This document shows, one piece after another, positions 21,423 through 31,415 of a stretch of DNA of 64,000 bases (its first letter is position 1; every line of letters starts with the position of its first letter). The stretch is from Cantharellus purpuraceus (Eukaryota; Basidiomycota; Agaricomycetes; Cantharellales; Hydnaceae): contig JALBUN010000012.1 in the NCBI GenBank assembly GCA_025174535.1, positions 1-64,000 of the forward strand, written 5' to 3'. The translations under genes were made by a program, and so were the position numbers. The notes beneath the pieces were generated by a model that was not told the DNA's origin, ran no database searches, and worked only from the letters and a program-made list of their open reading frames with translations.

Positions 21423-21783
21423 TGTCAGGGTTCAAATAAGTCATATTCTATTTTTAGTATTTTCTTCTGACACCCCTATCAGCGCAGCCTGTCAGGGTGC
21501 GTCTCGCCTATTTCATTGCCCCTATCACTTCCCCTATCTTTCCTCCCCTATCTTGGTTCTCCTATCCGCCTCCATCATTTAGTATAAAGACTCGCCTTGG
21601 TGCAGTGTGATCCCTCAGCTTGATCTCTGAGGATATCCGCTGTACCAGGTAAGTCCCATGTATTTATCAGAAACAGCTGTATAGACTGAGGATATCCGCT
21701 GTACCAGCTGGCATTATTTCTTATCAGCTCTCACTTATTGAGTATCTTGTTGTTGTGGCCTCGCCATCAGCGCCGACCTCACA
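21423..21783 (+). mobile_element. Gypsy-1 5' LTR
   Basis: 361 bp. TATAAA lies at 21583-21588 and the predicted RNA start at about 21617. The start region forms a perfect 6-bp inverted repeat, cctcag..ctgagg (21613-21632), around the primer sequence. A duplicated gaggatatccgctgtacca block (21628 and about 21687) distinguishes it from the solo LTR at 9160. Confidence 0.9.
21583..21626 (+). promoter_or_regulatory. TATA box and predicted start/self-primer of Gypsy-1
   Basis: TATAAA at 21583 and, 34 bp on, agcttgatct at 21617-21626. This 10-mer is the exact reverse complement of agatcaagct at 21786-21795, just inside the LTR. The position fits a Tf1-like mechanism in which the 5' end of the mRNA primes its own reverse transcription. 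Confidence 0.7.
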
Positions 21784-21785
21784 GA

Positions 21786-21795
21786 AGATCAAGCT
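21786..21795 (+). other. Predicted primer binding site of Gypsy-1 (self-priming)
   Basis: agatcaagct starts 2 nt after the LTR end (21783), the standard PBS position. It does not look like a tRNA 3' end complement (no leading TGG) but pairs with the predicted RNA 5' end. Confidence 0.7.
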
Positions 21796-21851
21796 CATAA
21801 GACGACCCCACACCTCATAACACTTTCCCTATTAACTACTTCACCGATACC

Positions 21852-22994
21852 ATGACCGATCAGCTCCCTGAAGCCTATTGGGACACTCTAGGTGAAAGTG
21901 GTGGCTTTCTGCGAGCGTTGTTCAACACCCAGGCGCAGCAGCTCCAGCAGCTGCAACTCCAGAACCAGCACCTCCAAAGCCAGTTCGCCAATGTCCAGAA
22001 CAACCTAGCAGATGCTGCCACTGCTGCCGCCATTGCTGCAGCACAGACCATCTCTCAGACCACCTCATTTCCCACACCTTCTCCTACATCGTCATCCGTT
22101 CGCCCAATAAGGGCAGCCGAACCAGCCAAATTCAATGGAGATCGTGCAGAGACGGAAGGTTTCATTCGCTCTATCAGGCTTGCCATTGCAGTCCAGCCTA
22201 CATCTTTCCCAGATGAGCGGACCAAGATCCTCTATGCCCTCTCTTTTATGACAGGAGGTTCTGCTGAAGTATGGGCGCACAATGAGACACAGGCAGTCAT
22301 TGACAGGACCTCACCACTCTCCACCTTGGAGGAATTCATTAAGCAAGTGGAGAACGCTTTTGGGGACCCTGACCGCTCTCGAACAGCACGAACAAAGCTA
22401 CACGATCTTAGGATGACACCTGGCATGTCAGCGGATGAATACACGGCACAGTTTGAGATACTAGCAGGAAGGACTGGGTTTAATGATGCAGCACTGGAAG
22501 ATGCCTATGCCCGAGGGCTCCCTGCAATGATTCTTGACAAGATCCATGCACAGCCATCCCTCCCGTCCGATCTCAAGGCATGGAAGGAAGCGGCCTGTCA
22601 AATTGACCGCAACCACCGTCGTCTTCTAGAAGTGAGACGTGCTCAGACTTCCATCACTCCTGCCCGCTCTACCCCATCCCGCCCTCACAGCACTCCGGTC
22701 ATCTCTGTACCAACTACCTTGGCAACCTCTAATGGTGCTGCACCTATGGATATTGACTCCAACCGCCATCGCATTGAGACTCGGACATGCTACAACTGTG
22801 GAAAGCGTGGCCATATATCCCCAGCATGCCCTGAACCACGCAAGGAACGGATCCGAGCTGATCTCACACAAACAGCAATTGCAGGCATGATATCAGAGTC
22901 AGTAGCAGCTGCACTGAAGGCCAAGGAAGAAGCGCAGAAGGCAGTAATTCCAAAGCAAGAGGAGAAGCAGGATTTTCAGGCCAGTCAGCAGTGA
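21852..22994 (+). CDS. Gypsy-1 Gag with CCHC zinc knuckle
   Basis: 380 residues from the ATG at 21852. A Gln-rich coiled coil lies at residues 25-60 (QQLQQLQLQNQHLQ). A Ty3-type capsid follows (PAKFNGDRAETEGFIRSI, ALSFMTGGSAEVWAHN, FGDPDRSRTARTKLHDLRM, YTAQFEILAGRTGF). A CX2CX4HX4C zinc knuckle (CYNCGKRGHISPAC) is near residue 315 and a Glu/Lys tail closes the protein. The frame is intact. It assembles the virus-like particle and packages RNA. Pol overlaps the Gag stop in the -1 frame. Confidence 0.9.
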   Translation: MTDQLPEAYWDTLGESGGFLRALFNTQAQQLQQLQLQNQHLQSQFANVQNNLADAATAAAIAAAQTISQTTSFPTPSPTSSSVRPIRAAEPAKFNGDRAETEGFIRSIRLAIAVQPTSFPDERTKILYALSFMTGGSAEVWAHNETQAVIDRTSPLSTLEEFIKQVENAFGDPDRSRTARTKLHDLRMTPGMSADEYTAQFEILAGRTGFNDAALEDAYARGLPAMILDKIHAQPSLPSDLKAWKEAACQIDRNHRRLLEVRRAQTSITPARSTPSRPHSTPVISVPTTLATSNGAAPMDIDSNRHRIETRTCYNCGKRGHISPACPEPRKERIRADLTQTAIAGMISESVAAALKAKEEAQKAVIPKQEEKQDFQASQQ

Positions 22995-25900
22995 AGAGCA
23001 TGCCCTGCCTGACAAACCGGTTTTCAGTTCTTGAATCATGTACTGTAGGGCTCACAAGCGATATGTTACACGCACACTCCCTTGTCCATCAGACTGAAAC
23101 CAAAACAGCCATGCCTGAAACCCCTTCTCAACTTCCAGCTAAACATGATGACCCTCCTCATCTCTACCTTCGATCTGCAGACATCCGTCGATGTACAAGA
23201 ATTCCCATGAAAATCCATTCGGTAGACACTGGATACCCTCTAGCCGTGGATGCACTCCTCGATAGTGGTGCTACAGGAATGTTCATTGATGCAGAATATG
23301 TCAAAGCAGAGAAACTTCGAACACGACCTCTACCACGTGCCATACCTGTTTATAACATTGATGGGACCCCAAATGAAGCAGGTTCAATCAAGGAAGAAGT
23401 CGATCTCATCTGCACATATGGGACCCATACCGAACGTGCCACATTTTCAGTCACAAGCCTGGGAACCTTTGGCATAATTGTTGGGCACACCTGGCTTGTG
23501 AGGCACAACCCAGAGGTAGACTGGCGTACAGGAAAGGTACAGATGACTCGCTGCCCTGATTCATGTGGAGAAGTACCAGAACACAAAGAGCATTCGCTTG
23601 GTACAACTCCTTCAAATGGCAAGAACTCACACGGGCAACCCCAATACGAGGGAGACCGAACATTTGTTATCTTTGTAGAAGACTTGGAGAATATCTATGC
23701 TGGTTCAACAGTTTCTCAACAGCTCGCACAGAAGGCTGCAGAATCTACTCCAGTCAAAACCTTTGAGGAGATTGTCCCAAAGGCGTACTGGGGATTTAAG
23801 GATGTTTTTGCAAAGGAGTCCTTTGACCAACTTCCACCTCAAAACTGTGGGACCACGCTATTGAACTCACTCCAGGAGCGCAACCCTTCAGCACAAAGGT
23901 CTATCCAATGTCCCCAAATGAGCAGAAGGAGTTGGACGCATTCCTTGAGGAGAACCTACGGAATCATCGATACGCCCTTCCAAGTCACCCATGGCATCCC
24001 CTGTCTTTTTTTGTGAAGAAGAAGGACGGTAATCTTCGTTTTGTGCAAGACTACCGCAAGCTGAATGATATCACAATCAAGAACGCCTACCCACTACCCC
24101 TGGTACCAGACATCATGAATAAAATTGCCGCAGCCAATGCCAAGTACTTTACCAAGCTTGACATCCGATGGGGATATAACAATGTGCGTATTAAAGAGGG
24201 CGATGAGTGGAAGGCAGCCTTTCGAACCAATCGTGGTCTATTTGAACCCCTGGTCATGTTCTTTGGTCTCACAAACAGCCCAGCAACCTTTCAGACGATG
24301 ATGAATGGCATTTTCAAGGAGCTCATTGATGATGGCACTATGGTAGTGTTCATGGACTACATCCTCATTTTCACTGAATCCCTAGAACAACACCACACGA
24401 TCGAGCAATCTGTCCTTGAAATTCTTCAGGCCAACCACCTGTACCTCAAACCAGAGAAATGCCTTTTCTCGCAACAGAAGGTAGATTATCTTGGATTGAT
24501 TCTCTCACAGGGACAGGTAGCTATGGACCCAGTTAAGGTGGCCGGAGTCAGGGACTGGCCCACACCACGCAATGTGACAGAAGTCAAATCCTTCCTGGGT
24601 TTCATCAATTTCTATCGTCGCTTCATTGAGGACTTCTCACATATCGCAAAGCCTCTGAATCTGTTAACAAAGGCAGATACACAGTGGTCTTGGATACCTG
24701 ATGGCCCAGAACAAGAAGCCTTTGATAAACTCAAGCAGCTTGTCACGTCAACTCCAATCCTTGTCCTCCCAGATCAAACCAAGCATTTTCGACTAGAGAC
24801 AGATGCTTCAGCATATGCAACAGGTGCTGTTCTATCTCAACTCTGTGACGATGAGAAATGGAGGCCGGTAGGTTTTGTATCCAAGAGCCTTTCAGATGCA
24901 GAGCGCAACTATGCCATCCATGATAAGGAATTGCTCTCAGTCATCCGTGGACTAGAAGAATGGCGCCACATCTTTGAAGGGACCAAATACAAGATTGAAA
25001 TCCTTAACGATCATCAAAACCTCACATATTTCTGTACAGCTCAGAATCTCAATCGTCGACAAGCTCGCTGGTCACTATACCTTCTCGCTTTGATTTTGAA
25101 CTGATCCATCGTCCTGGACGACATTCAGCCAAACCTGATGCCCTCTCACGACGTGTAGATCATAAGCGGGGGAGGAAGATAACCAGAACCAGGTTCTTCT
25201 TGGCCCTGAGCTGTTCCACATCGATGCGACATCCACCTATCCAGGGCCAGAAGCTCAAATGATCACAGGAGAAGGAGACATATTCCTGGAACGTGTGCGG
25301 AACTGCACCAACAGAGATGAAAAGGTTGTAAAGGCTCTTAAGGAACTTGGTCCCTCTCGGAATTTACGAGGACAGGAATGGACCGAGGAGAATGGACTTG
25401 TCCTCTATCGTGGCAAGGTATATGTCCCTCTTGACCCAAAATTGCGCCATGACATTGTAAGGGCACACCACGATACTCACATTACAGGTCACCCTGGTCG
25501 CTGGAGAACAACAGAACTTGTATCCCGCAGCTACTGGTGGCCTGGATTTGGACGATACATTGCCAAATATGTCAAGGGATGTGACCTCTGCAATCGGACA
25601 AAAACTTTCCCTGCTCCTCCTATGGGTAAACTCCTGCCTAATCGTGTCCCAGATCGGAGGTGGCAAGTGATATCTGTTGACCTTATTGTAGAACTACCCA
25701 TCAGCCATGGCTATGATGCACTCCTTGTCGTTGTGGACCGTCTTTCCAAACGAGCACATGTTATCCCTACCACCTCTGACATCAACTCCATAGGAGTTGC
25801 ACGACTTTTCCGAGACCATGTGTGGAAACACCATGGCCTTCCTGAGGAGATCATCAGTGACCGTGGCACCCAGTTTGTCTCTCAATTTATGCGCGAGCTC

Positions 25901-26884
25901 AATAAGCTTTTGGGGATCAAGGTTGCAGCATCCACAGCATATCATCCACAAACCGATGGTCAGACGGAAAGGGTAAATCAAGAAATTGAACAATACTTGA
26001 GGCTTTTCGTCAATCAGCGCCAGGATGACTGGATTGAGTGGGTTCCTCTTGCAGAATTCACATACAACAACCGCATCCACTCCTCCACGCAATCAACCCC
26101 CTTCATGCTTGATACAGGCCAACACCCAAGGCTTGGGCTAGAGCCAATCCGAGAGACACGACTTGAAGCACTGGAAGAATTCACTGAGCGTATGGAGACA
26201 GCCACCACTGAGGCTCGCTCTGCCCTGGAAAAGGCAGCAGATGATATGGCACGATTCTATGATGCCCATCGGCAAGCAGCCCCAGTATACAAACTTGGTG
26301 ACAAGGTCTGGCTCAATGCACAAAATATCACCACCACCCGCCCAACCAAGAAACTTGATCACAAATGGTTAGGACCGTATGTGATTAATAAGGTGGTCTC
26401 ACGAAATGCCTATGGCCTACGACTTCCCCCAATCTTTGGCCGCACTCATCCAGTGTTCTCTGTTGTCTTACTCCGCCCTTATGAAAAGGATCCCATCCCT
26501 GAACGCCAGTCATCTCCTCCACCACCTCCAGTCATTCAAGATGGAGTACAGGAATACGTAGTTGAGAAGATCCTTGACAGCAGAGTTTTCCGAGGAAGAC
26601 TGGAATATCTGGTGCGCTGGAAGGGCTATGGAGCTGCTGACGACCTCTTGATCCCAGCTAAGGATGCCAGTGGGGCTAGAAGGCGCATTGCAGACTTCCA
26701 TCAGGAAAATCCTGAAGCCCCAAGGCGTATTTCGTCAGCCACCTATGCGGCTCTTCCCTTCAGACGCTTTGAGAACTTCACAGAACCTCCCAAACAGGTC
26801 CTCTTTGATTGGACAGCTGGCAGGAACCCAACACGTGGTACTGGACACATTTCAGAGCCGCAGAATAGGCACAATGAAGCTTAG
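22991..26884 (+). pseudogene. Gypsy-1 Pol (PR-RT-RNase H-IN-chromodomain), three frameshifts and altered RT motif
   Basis: Protease (AVDALLDSGATGMFID, near 23250); RT (LRFVQDYRKLNDITIKNAYP, FGLTNSPATFQTMMNG); RNase H (LETDASAYATGAVLSQL, SDAERNYAIHDKELLSVI); integrase with HHCC (HHDTHITGHPGRWR ... CDLCNRTK) and the DDE residues (SVDLIVEL, ISDRGTQFVSQF, HPQTDGQTERVNQEIEQYLR); and a chromodomain (EYVVEKILDSRVFRGRLEYL, VRWKGYG). Frames change near 23845 (A-run), 25080 (T-run) and 25157 (G-run), each explained by one missing base. The RT catalytic box reads VFMDYILIF, so the second Asp of xxDD is Tyr. It begins in the -1 frame at the Gag stop. Confidence 0.88.
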
Positions 26885-26923
26885 CGCTCACCAAATTCAT
26901 CCATGCCGAAATTCCACTAACTG

Positions 26924-26930
26924 TATATAA
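26924..26930 (+). promoter_or_regulatory. Internal TATA box before Gypsy-1 ORF3
   Basis: TATATAA lies 61 bp before the ORF3 start codon and 40 bp after the Pol stop. It suggests ORF3 is made from its own subgenomic transcript rather than by readthrough of Pol. Confidence 0.5.
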
Positions 26931-26990
26931 GCCAGTGAATCCACTTCCCCTTCCTCAGTAAAACCATCATCGTTCACTACCCAACCCACC

Positions 26991-27428
26991 ATGCCTTACC
27001 AGTCTGAATCCACCACTCTACGCTCACTCCGTTCCTACCCCTCAATCACTTGGTCAGTTGACTCAAGGGATACTGCACGTGCTGTAGAGGATTATAACCT
27101 CCCATCTCCACCTCCACAAGTTCATTTCCCCTTCTGGCATCGTAATCCATCCAGACGCCAGACATACTACATCGGGTACCCTCTATTCATCGGCAACTAT
27201 GACATACCATATGCCTTCCAAGGGCTCGCTGGTAAAGTCACCTATGAGGGAGGGGAGATGATACTTGGGGCAGTTTTCAGCACTAACAATCCCATATCCC
27301 CTGGAGAGTTCACCATCCCACTTTACCCCAAGGCAGAGAAGAGTCACCATCAACACTCGTCATGGGCTCTACTTTGGCAGAGAGTGAGAAGGGACCTTGC
27401 AGAGTGCTTCAGGGTGTGTCTCTCTTGA
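26991..27428 (+). CDS. Gypsy-1 ORF3, uncharacterised accessory protein downstream of Pol
   Basis: 145 residues from the ATG at 26991 to 27428, intact although Pol is broken. Motif order: W-S-x-D (about residue 21), PPPxV (39-43), FWH, YYIGYPLFIGN and IPYAF (60-75), IPL near 110, then LLWQRVRRDL and a Cys near the end. The spacing closely follows the LTR-X ORF (144 residues), suggesting homology. There is no signal peptide, membrane segment or zinc motif, so it does not look like a retroviral envelope. It lies 107 bp after Pol and 53 bp before the 3' LTR. Function unknown. Confidence 0.65.
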   Translation: MPYQSESTTLRSLRSYPSITWSVDSRDTARAVEDYNLPSPPPQVHFPFWHRNPSRRQTYYIGYPLFIGNYDIPYAFQGLAGKVTYEGGEMILGAVFSTNNPISPGEFTIPLYPKAEKSHHQHSSWALLWQRVRRDLAECFRVCLS

Positions 27429-27468
27429 GATGGATGGGACGATAGTGCATATCGAGACGACATGCATT

Positions 27469-27481
27469 AAGAGGGAGGTGA
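27469..27481 (+). other. Polypurine tract of Gypsy-1
   Basis: aagagggaggtga abuts the 3' LTR at 27482, the standard position for plus-strand priming. Confidence 0.7.
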
Positions 27482-27841
27482 TGTCAGGGTTCAAATAAGT
27501 CATATTCTATTTTTAGTATTTTCTTCTGACACCCCTATCAGCGCAGCCTGTCAGGGTGCGCCTCCCTATTTCATTGCCCCTATCACTTCCCTATCTTTCC
27601 TCCCCTATCTTGGTTCTCCTATCCGTCTCCATCATTTAGTATAAAGACTCGCCTTTGTGCAGTGTGATCCCCTCAGCTTGATCTCTGAGGATATCCGCTG
27701 TACCAGGTAAGTCCCATGTATTTATCAGAAACAGCTGTATAGACTGAGGATATCCGCTGTACCAGCTGGCATTATTTCTTATCAGCTCTCACTTATTGAG
27801 TATCTTGTTGTTGTGGCCTCGTCATCAGCGTCGCCCTCACA
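27482..27841 (+). mobile_element. Gypsy-1 3' LTR
   Basis: 360 bp, nearly identical to the 5' LTR. Several of the few differences are one-base length changes in C-runs (near 27565, 27590 and 27670), the rest mostly C/T changes. Confidence 0.9.
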
Positions 27842-27964
27842 GTTACGTACCCCTCGCCCTGATTGATCTTTGGAGTGCTGAACAACTGTGTTACACACCG
27901 TCTGCTTGCTAGGACCGTTGCGCACAGGCTTATAGGATCTATTCCTTAAGCGAACCGACACCAT

Positions 27965-30900
27965 TTGTCCGTCTCCTTCAGGGTGGTATCCGGAGGTAAA
28001 ATGGAGCTTCATGTCGAGAGCCTTTCCTAATGTGCAGAAGAAGGAGGACATGAACTCCAAGCCCCGATCAGACGTGACATGTGATGGGACTCTGTGTTTA
28101 GAGAATATGTGGAGAACGAACAATTTAGCTAGTGAGGCGGAGGTGATGGTGTCATGTGTTGGAATGAATAGGGACTGTTTAGTGAACCTGTCAACAACCA
28201 CGAGTATGGTGTCATATCCGAGCGATGGGGGGAGCTTCTCTATGAAATCCATGGAGATGGAGTTCCATGGTTGCTCTGGGATCGGAAGTTGTTTGAGCGT
28301 TCCATAGGGTTTGTGCCTTTGCGATTTTGAGCGCATGCACGTGGTGCAGGAGTTACAGTAGTGTTGAATGTATCCCCACATTTTTGGCCATATGTAGTCT
28401 CGTCGGATTAATCCTTGTGTGTGATTTTGCCTGAAGTGGCCGGAGATCAGGTGATCATGATAATACTGCAAAACTTGGAGTTGGAGGCCGTTGGCATCGG
28501 GGACGTATATCCGGTCATTGTGTCAGAGGTGTCCTTTGGGGTCAAGTGACCATTTCGGATCGGAAGGGTTGTCCAAGTGTTTAACTGCAACAGGATCAGA
28601 TCGGAGTGATGAGCGGATGTCGGAGCGGAGTTGGTTGATGTCCATAATGGTGACAGCTCGGAGGGTGGGAGTCATGAGGGTGGATGCTCGTAGGGACGAT
28701 GCCAGCTGCTCGTTAGTAAACACAGGACGAAAGTTGTGGGGGTTTACAGTGGCATAGTCGCTATTCCCCTCTTTAGGGTAGACGTCCCAGTGTCTAGTTA
28801 ATGTGTCGGGCTTTGCTCCGAGTCGACCAGGACGGAAACAGATAATGAGGTTGAACTGAGATAGGTACCCAGACCATCGGACCTGTCTCCGGGTGAGCAG
28901 TTTCGTTGTGGAGAAGTATTCCAAGTTCTTGTGGTCCGTTATGACGTCTACCAGACCGGAGGGACCCTCAAGGTAGTGTCTCCATATCCGGAAGGCTTCA
29001 TATATGGCAAGGAGCTCTTTGTCATGGACGTCATAGTTCAGTTTGGGGGGCGTGAATGTACGCGAGTGAAAAGCGATTGGGTGGACTTGTCCGTCGTCCG
29101 GGGAGATGATGGACAGGATTGCGGCAAGTGCATAGTCGGAGGCATCGGTCTCTAATAGGATGGGAACGTCTGGAACCCAATGAGTCAGTATCGGAGCGGA
29201 AGTAAAGGCCTTTTTCAAGGTCTCAAAACTCTGTCTACATTCGTCAGTGAAATTCCATTGGATACCCTTCCTAGTGAGTCGGGTGAGCAGAACAGTGATA
29301 TCGGAGTAGCCGTGAATAAAGCAGCGGTAGAAGTTGGTGAACCCGAGGAAGGACTGTACATCCTTGACTTTCCGAGGTTCTGGCCATTCCTGTATGGCTC
29401 TGATTTTGTCATCGGACATTGTTAACCCTGCCGGGGAGAGGATATAGCCTAGGTATTCAACCGAATCGGAGTGAAATTCGCATTTGTCAGTGCGGGCGAA
29501 GAGGCCATGCTTTCGGAGACATAGGAGTACCTCTCGGACATGTGTCCGATGTTCTTCTTCATTCCGAATATACCAGAATGTCGTCTAAGTAAACTAGGAC
29601 AGTCACATCGAGAAGGTCGGCGAAGGTATCATTCATGAACCTCTGGAAAGCGGCCGGAGCATTGGTTAGACCGAAGGGCATGACGCACCACTCGAAAGAT
29701 CCATATCATGCGGAAGGTCGTTTTCCATTCGTCGCCTTCTCGGATACGGACTAGATGGTAGGCATGTCGGAGATCTATTTTGGAATAGATCTTAGCTTTT
29801 TGAGGACTCTCGAGTAGGTCCACGGTGCGGGGTATCGGGTATCGGTCTTTCTTGGTGATTTTGTTGAGTCCACGGAAGTCGACACATAGACAGAGTGATC
29901 CGCCCTTTTTGTGGACAAATAGGACCGGAGCTCCATGAGGAGATAGGGATGGGTGGATGAAGCCTGTGGCCAAGTTCTCGTCTATGAATGTTCGGAGGGC
30001 CAATAGTTCTTTTTGTGATAGTGAGTAGATAGGGCCAAGCGGAGGGGTGGAGTTGTCATCCAGTTCGATCTTGAGATCGTATGGTCGGTGTTCTGCTGGG
30101 GAGTCGGCTTTAGACTTGCTGAACACGTCGGCGAACTCATGATACTCCTTGGGAACCATAGAGAGGTCCGGTGGAGTGGATCGGGCGGAACGAGCAGTGA
30201 GGAATATCGGATCGGAGAGGTGAACCTGGAATGTGTGAGAACCGTCCAGTTTGCTTAGTCTGGCGAAGACCATAGCATCCACCATCGATATGAACGGAGG
30301 GGTAGACGGAGTATCTATTGGAGCGGAGTCAGCGGAGGCAGAAGATAATTTCGCACCTAAAGTTGCTGGTGACGTCGGGGATGACACAGCCTGTACTGGA
30401 GAATGGAATGTGATATGGCCCAATGCCCAGTCAATCAACGGATTGTAGCGGGTGAGCCAGTTATGTCCGAGGACCACAGAACAGCTGGAGTCAAGCGGAG
30501 TAACATAGAATGTAAGGTTCTGGATTTCTCCGACAGAAAAACGGATAGACAAATCTATAGCTCATGAAATAACAGCATTAGTAGTGCCATCAAATAATCA
30601 GAGTGGTATCGGAGTTATGGTGTATGACGCTTGTTCGGAATCATGTCAGTATACAATATTCTGATGTATAGGAGATATACATCAGGATTTCAATGATACA
30701 TAAAGCCAGGGAGTTACAATTTGGATATCTTAAAAGATTTCGGATGTGTGAAATTTTCATAAATATAAACATATATTCTATATTTTAATAAACTTTAAAA
30801 GATGAGATATTTGGTTGAGATGAACATAATCATTTACATGGATATAATAGGAATGTCTGTATTAATATAATTGGTATTATATAGGGTATTTAGATATACA

Positions 30901-31260
30901 AATACCAGGTGGGGATTAAAGATAGTTCAAATTATGTTACAAGTATTGTATAAGAAAGAATCAATGATATTTGGATGTTCCCTCAAGAGAGTTGCCACCA
31001 CTAAATGGGAAAAAACAATTATTTTTGAGAATTATGCCAAAATATCACAATATGTTTTAATCTAGTATATTGTGTAAAATTTGAGAATCATGTTGAAATA
31101 TGAAAATAAGTTTGAATTGAAGTGTATTGTATAAAATTTGAGGAAAATAGGTTGTATATACGTATTTGTTGTATTTCTGAACAAGTGTCTATGTATGGAG
31201 TTTATGTAAATTGGAAAAAGAGGAATTGAGGAAACAATGAGTAGACCCAGAGTCAATTAA
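27965..31260 (-). pseudogene. Gypsy-2 Pol: protease, RT, RNase H and first part of integrase
   Basis: Minus-strand order: protease active site (AIQALIDSGSTHCF, 31246-31254 for DSG), cut by an AT-rich block (about 30600-31225); a second protease part (VVLGHNWLTRYNPLIDW); RT (APVLFVHKKGGSLCLCVDFR, GLNKITKKDRYPIP, intact YLDDILVY near 29590); RNase H (LETDASDYALAAILSI, NYDVHDKELLAIYEAFRIW); and integrase zinc and core motifs (HDHLISGHFRQNHTQGLI, CNSCTTCMRSKSQ, SMDFIEKLPPS, VTSDRGLEFMSSFF, GYHPEGDGQ), where LTR-X enters. Damage: indels near 29690 and 29560, and a TGA at 28523-28525 in place of an expected CGA. It continues at 20129-19338. Confidence 0.87.
30600..31225. other. AT-rich block inserted in Gypsy-2 protease region, with hairpin
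   Basis: About 600 bp of very AT-rich sequence unlike the CpG-rich flanks. It separates the DSG motif (31246-31254) from the downstream LFDGTTNAVIS region, which are adjacent in related proteases. It contains a perfect 10-bp hairpin, ctgatgtata-ggaga-tatacatcag (30660-30684). I see no coding motif, no clear TSD and no clean ends. It could be a small mobile element or organellar DNA; origin unknown. Confidence 0.5.
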
Positions 31261-31415
31261 TGCTTGAATAGCGGTATCGGGAATGGAGTCGGAGTGGACG
31301 AGGAGGGTAAGGGAGTCGGAGTGGGAAAGAGCGGATGCGTTCAGGCGGACCTCGTTTGCCGTACGGGGAGTACCAACGCAGCCCTCAGCCCATACGGAGG
31401 CTATAGGACTGCTTA

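Larger units (their letters stand above)
21423..27841 (+). mobile_element. Gypsy-1: chromovirus, nearly full length, TSD GTTAC
   Basis: LTRs 21423-21783 and 27482-27841 start tgtcaggg and end ctcaca. GTTAC flanks the element at 21418-21422 and 27842-27846. LTR-X copy 2 shows the empty site (34437-34450, ccctgttac followed by ttacccctcgc). Total 6419 bp. Order: LTR, self-primer PBS, Gag, Pol (PR, RT, RNase H, IN, chromodomain), ORF3, PPT, LTR. Pol is broken by three 1-nt deletions, all in homopolymer runs, and its RT has an altered catalytic motif. Confidence 0.93.
20130..27960 (+). mobile_element. Solo LTR-X, copy 1, interrupted by Gypsy-1
   Basis: Segments 20130-21422 and 27847-27960 (1407 bp net) start tgatgagccagg and end aaccgaca. 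The target flanks are CTGT (20126-20129) and CCAT (27961-27964), both explained by an original CCGT whose CpG decayed to TG on one side and CA on the other. CCGT also restores Thr in the interrupted Gypsy-2 integrase (GQTER). The TG..CA ends, a TATA box (21109-21116) and insertion as a unit indicate a long solo LTR. It carries a 144-codon ORF. Confidence 0.75.

Noticed and set aside
27782..28471. Integrase continuing past GYHPEGDGQ into MVSVRLRNRSYKP
   Set aside because: The continuation is LTR-X read backwards; the true continuation of the integrase is at 20129 downwards.
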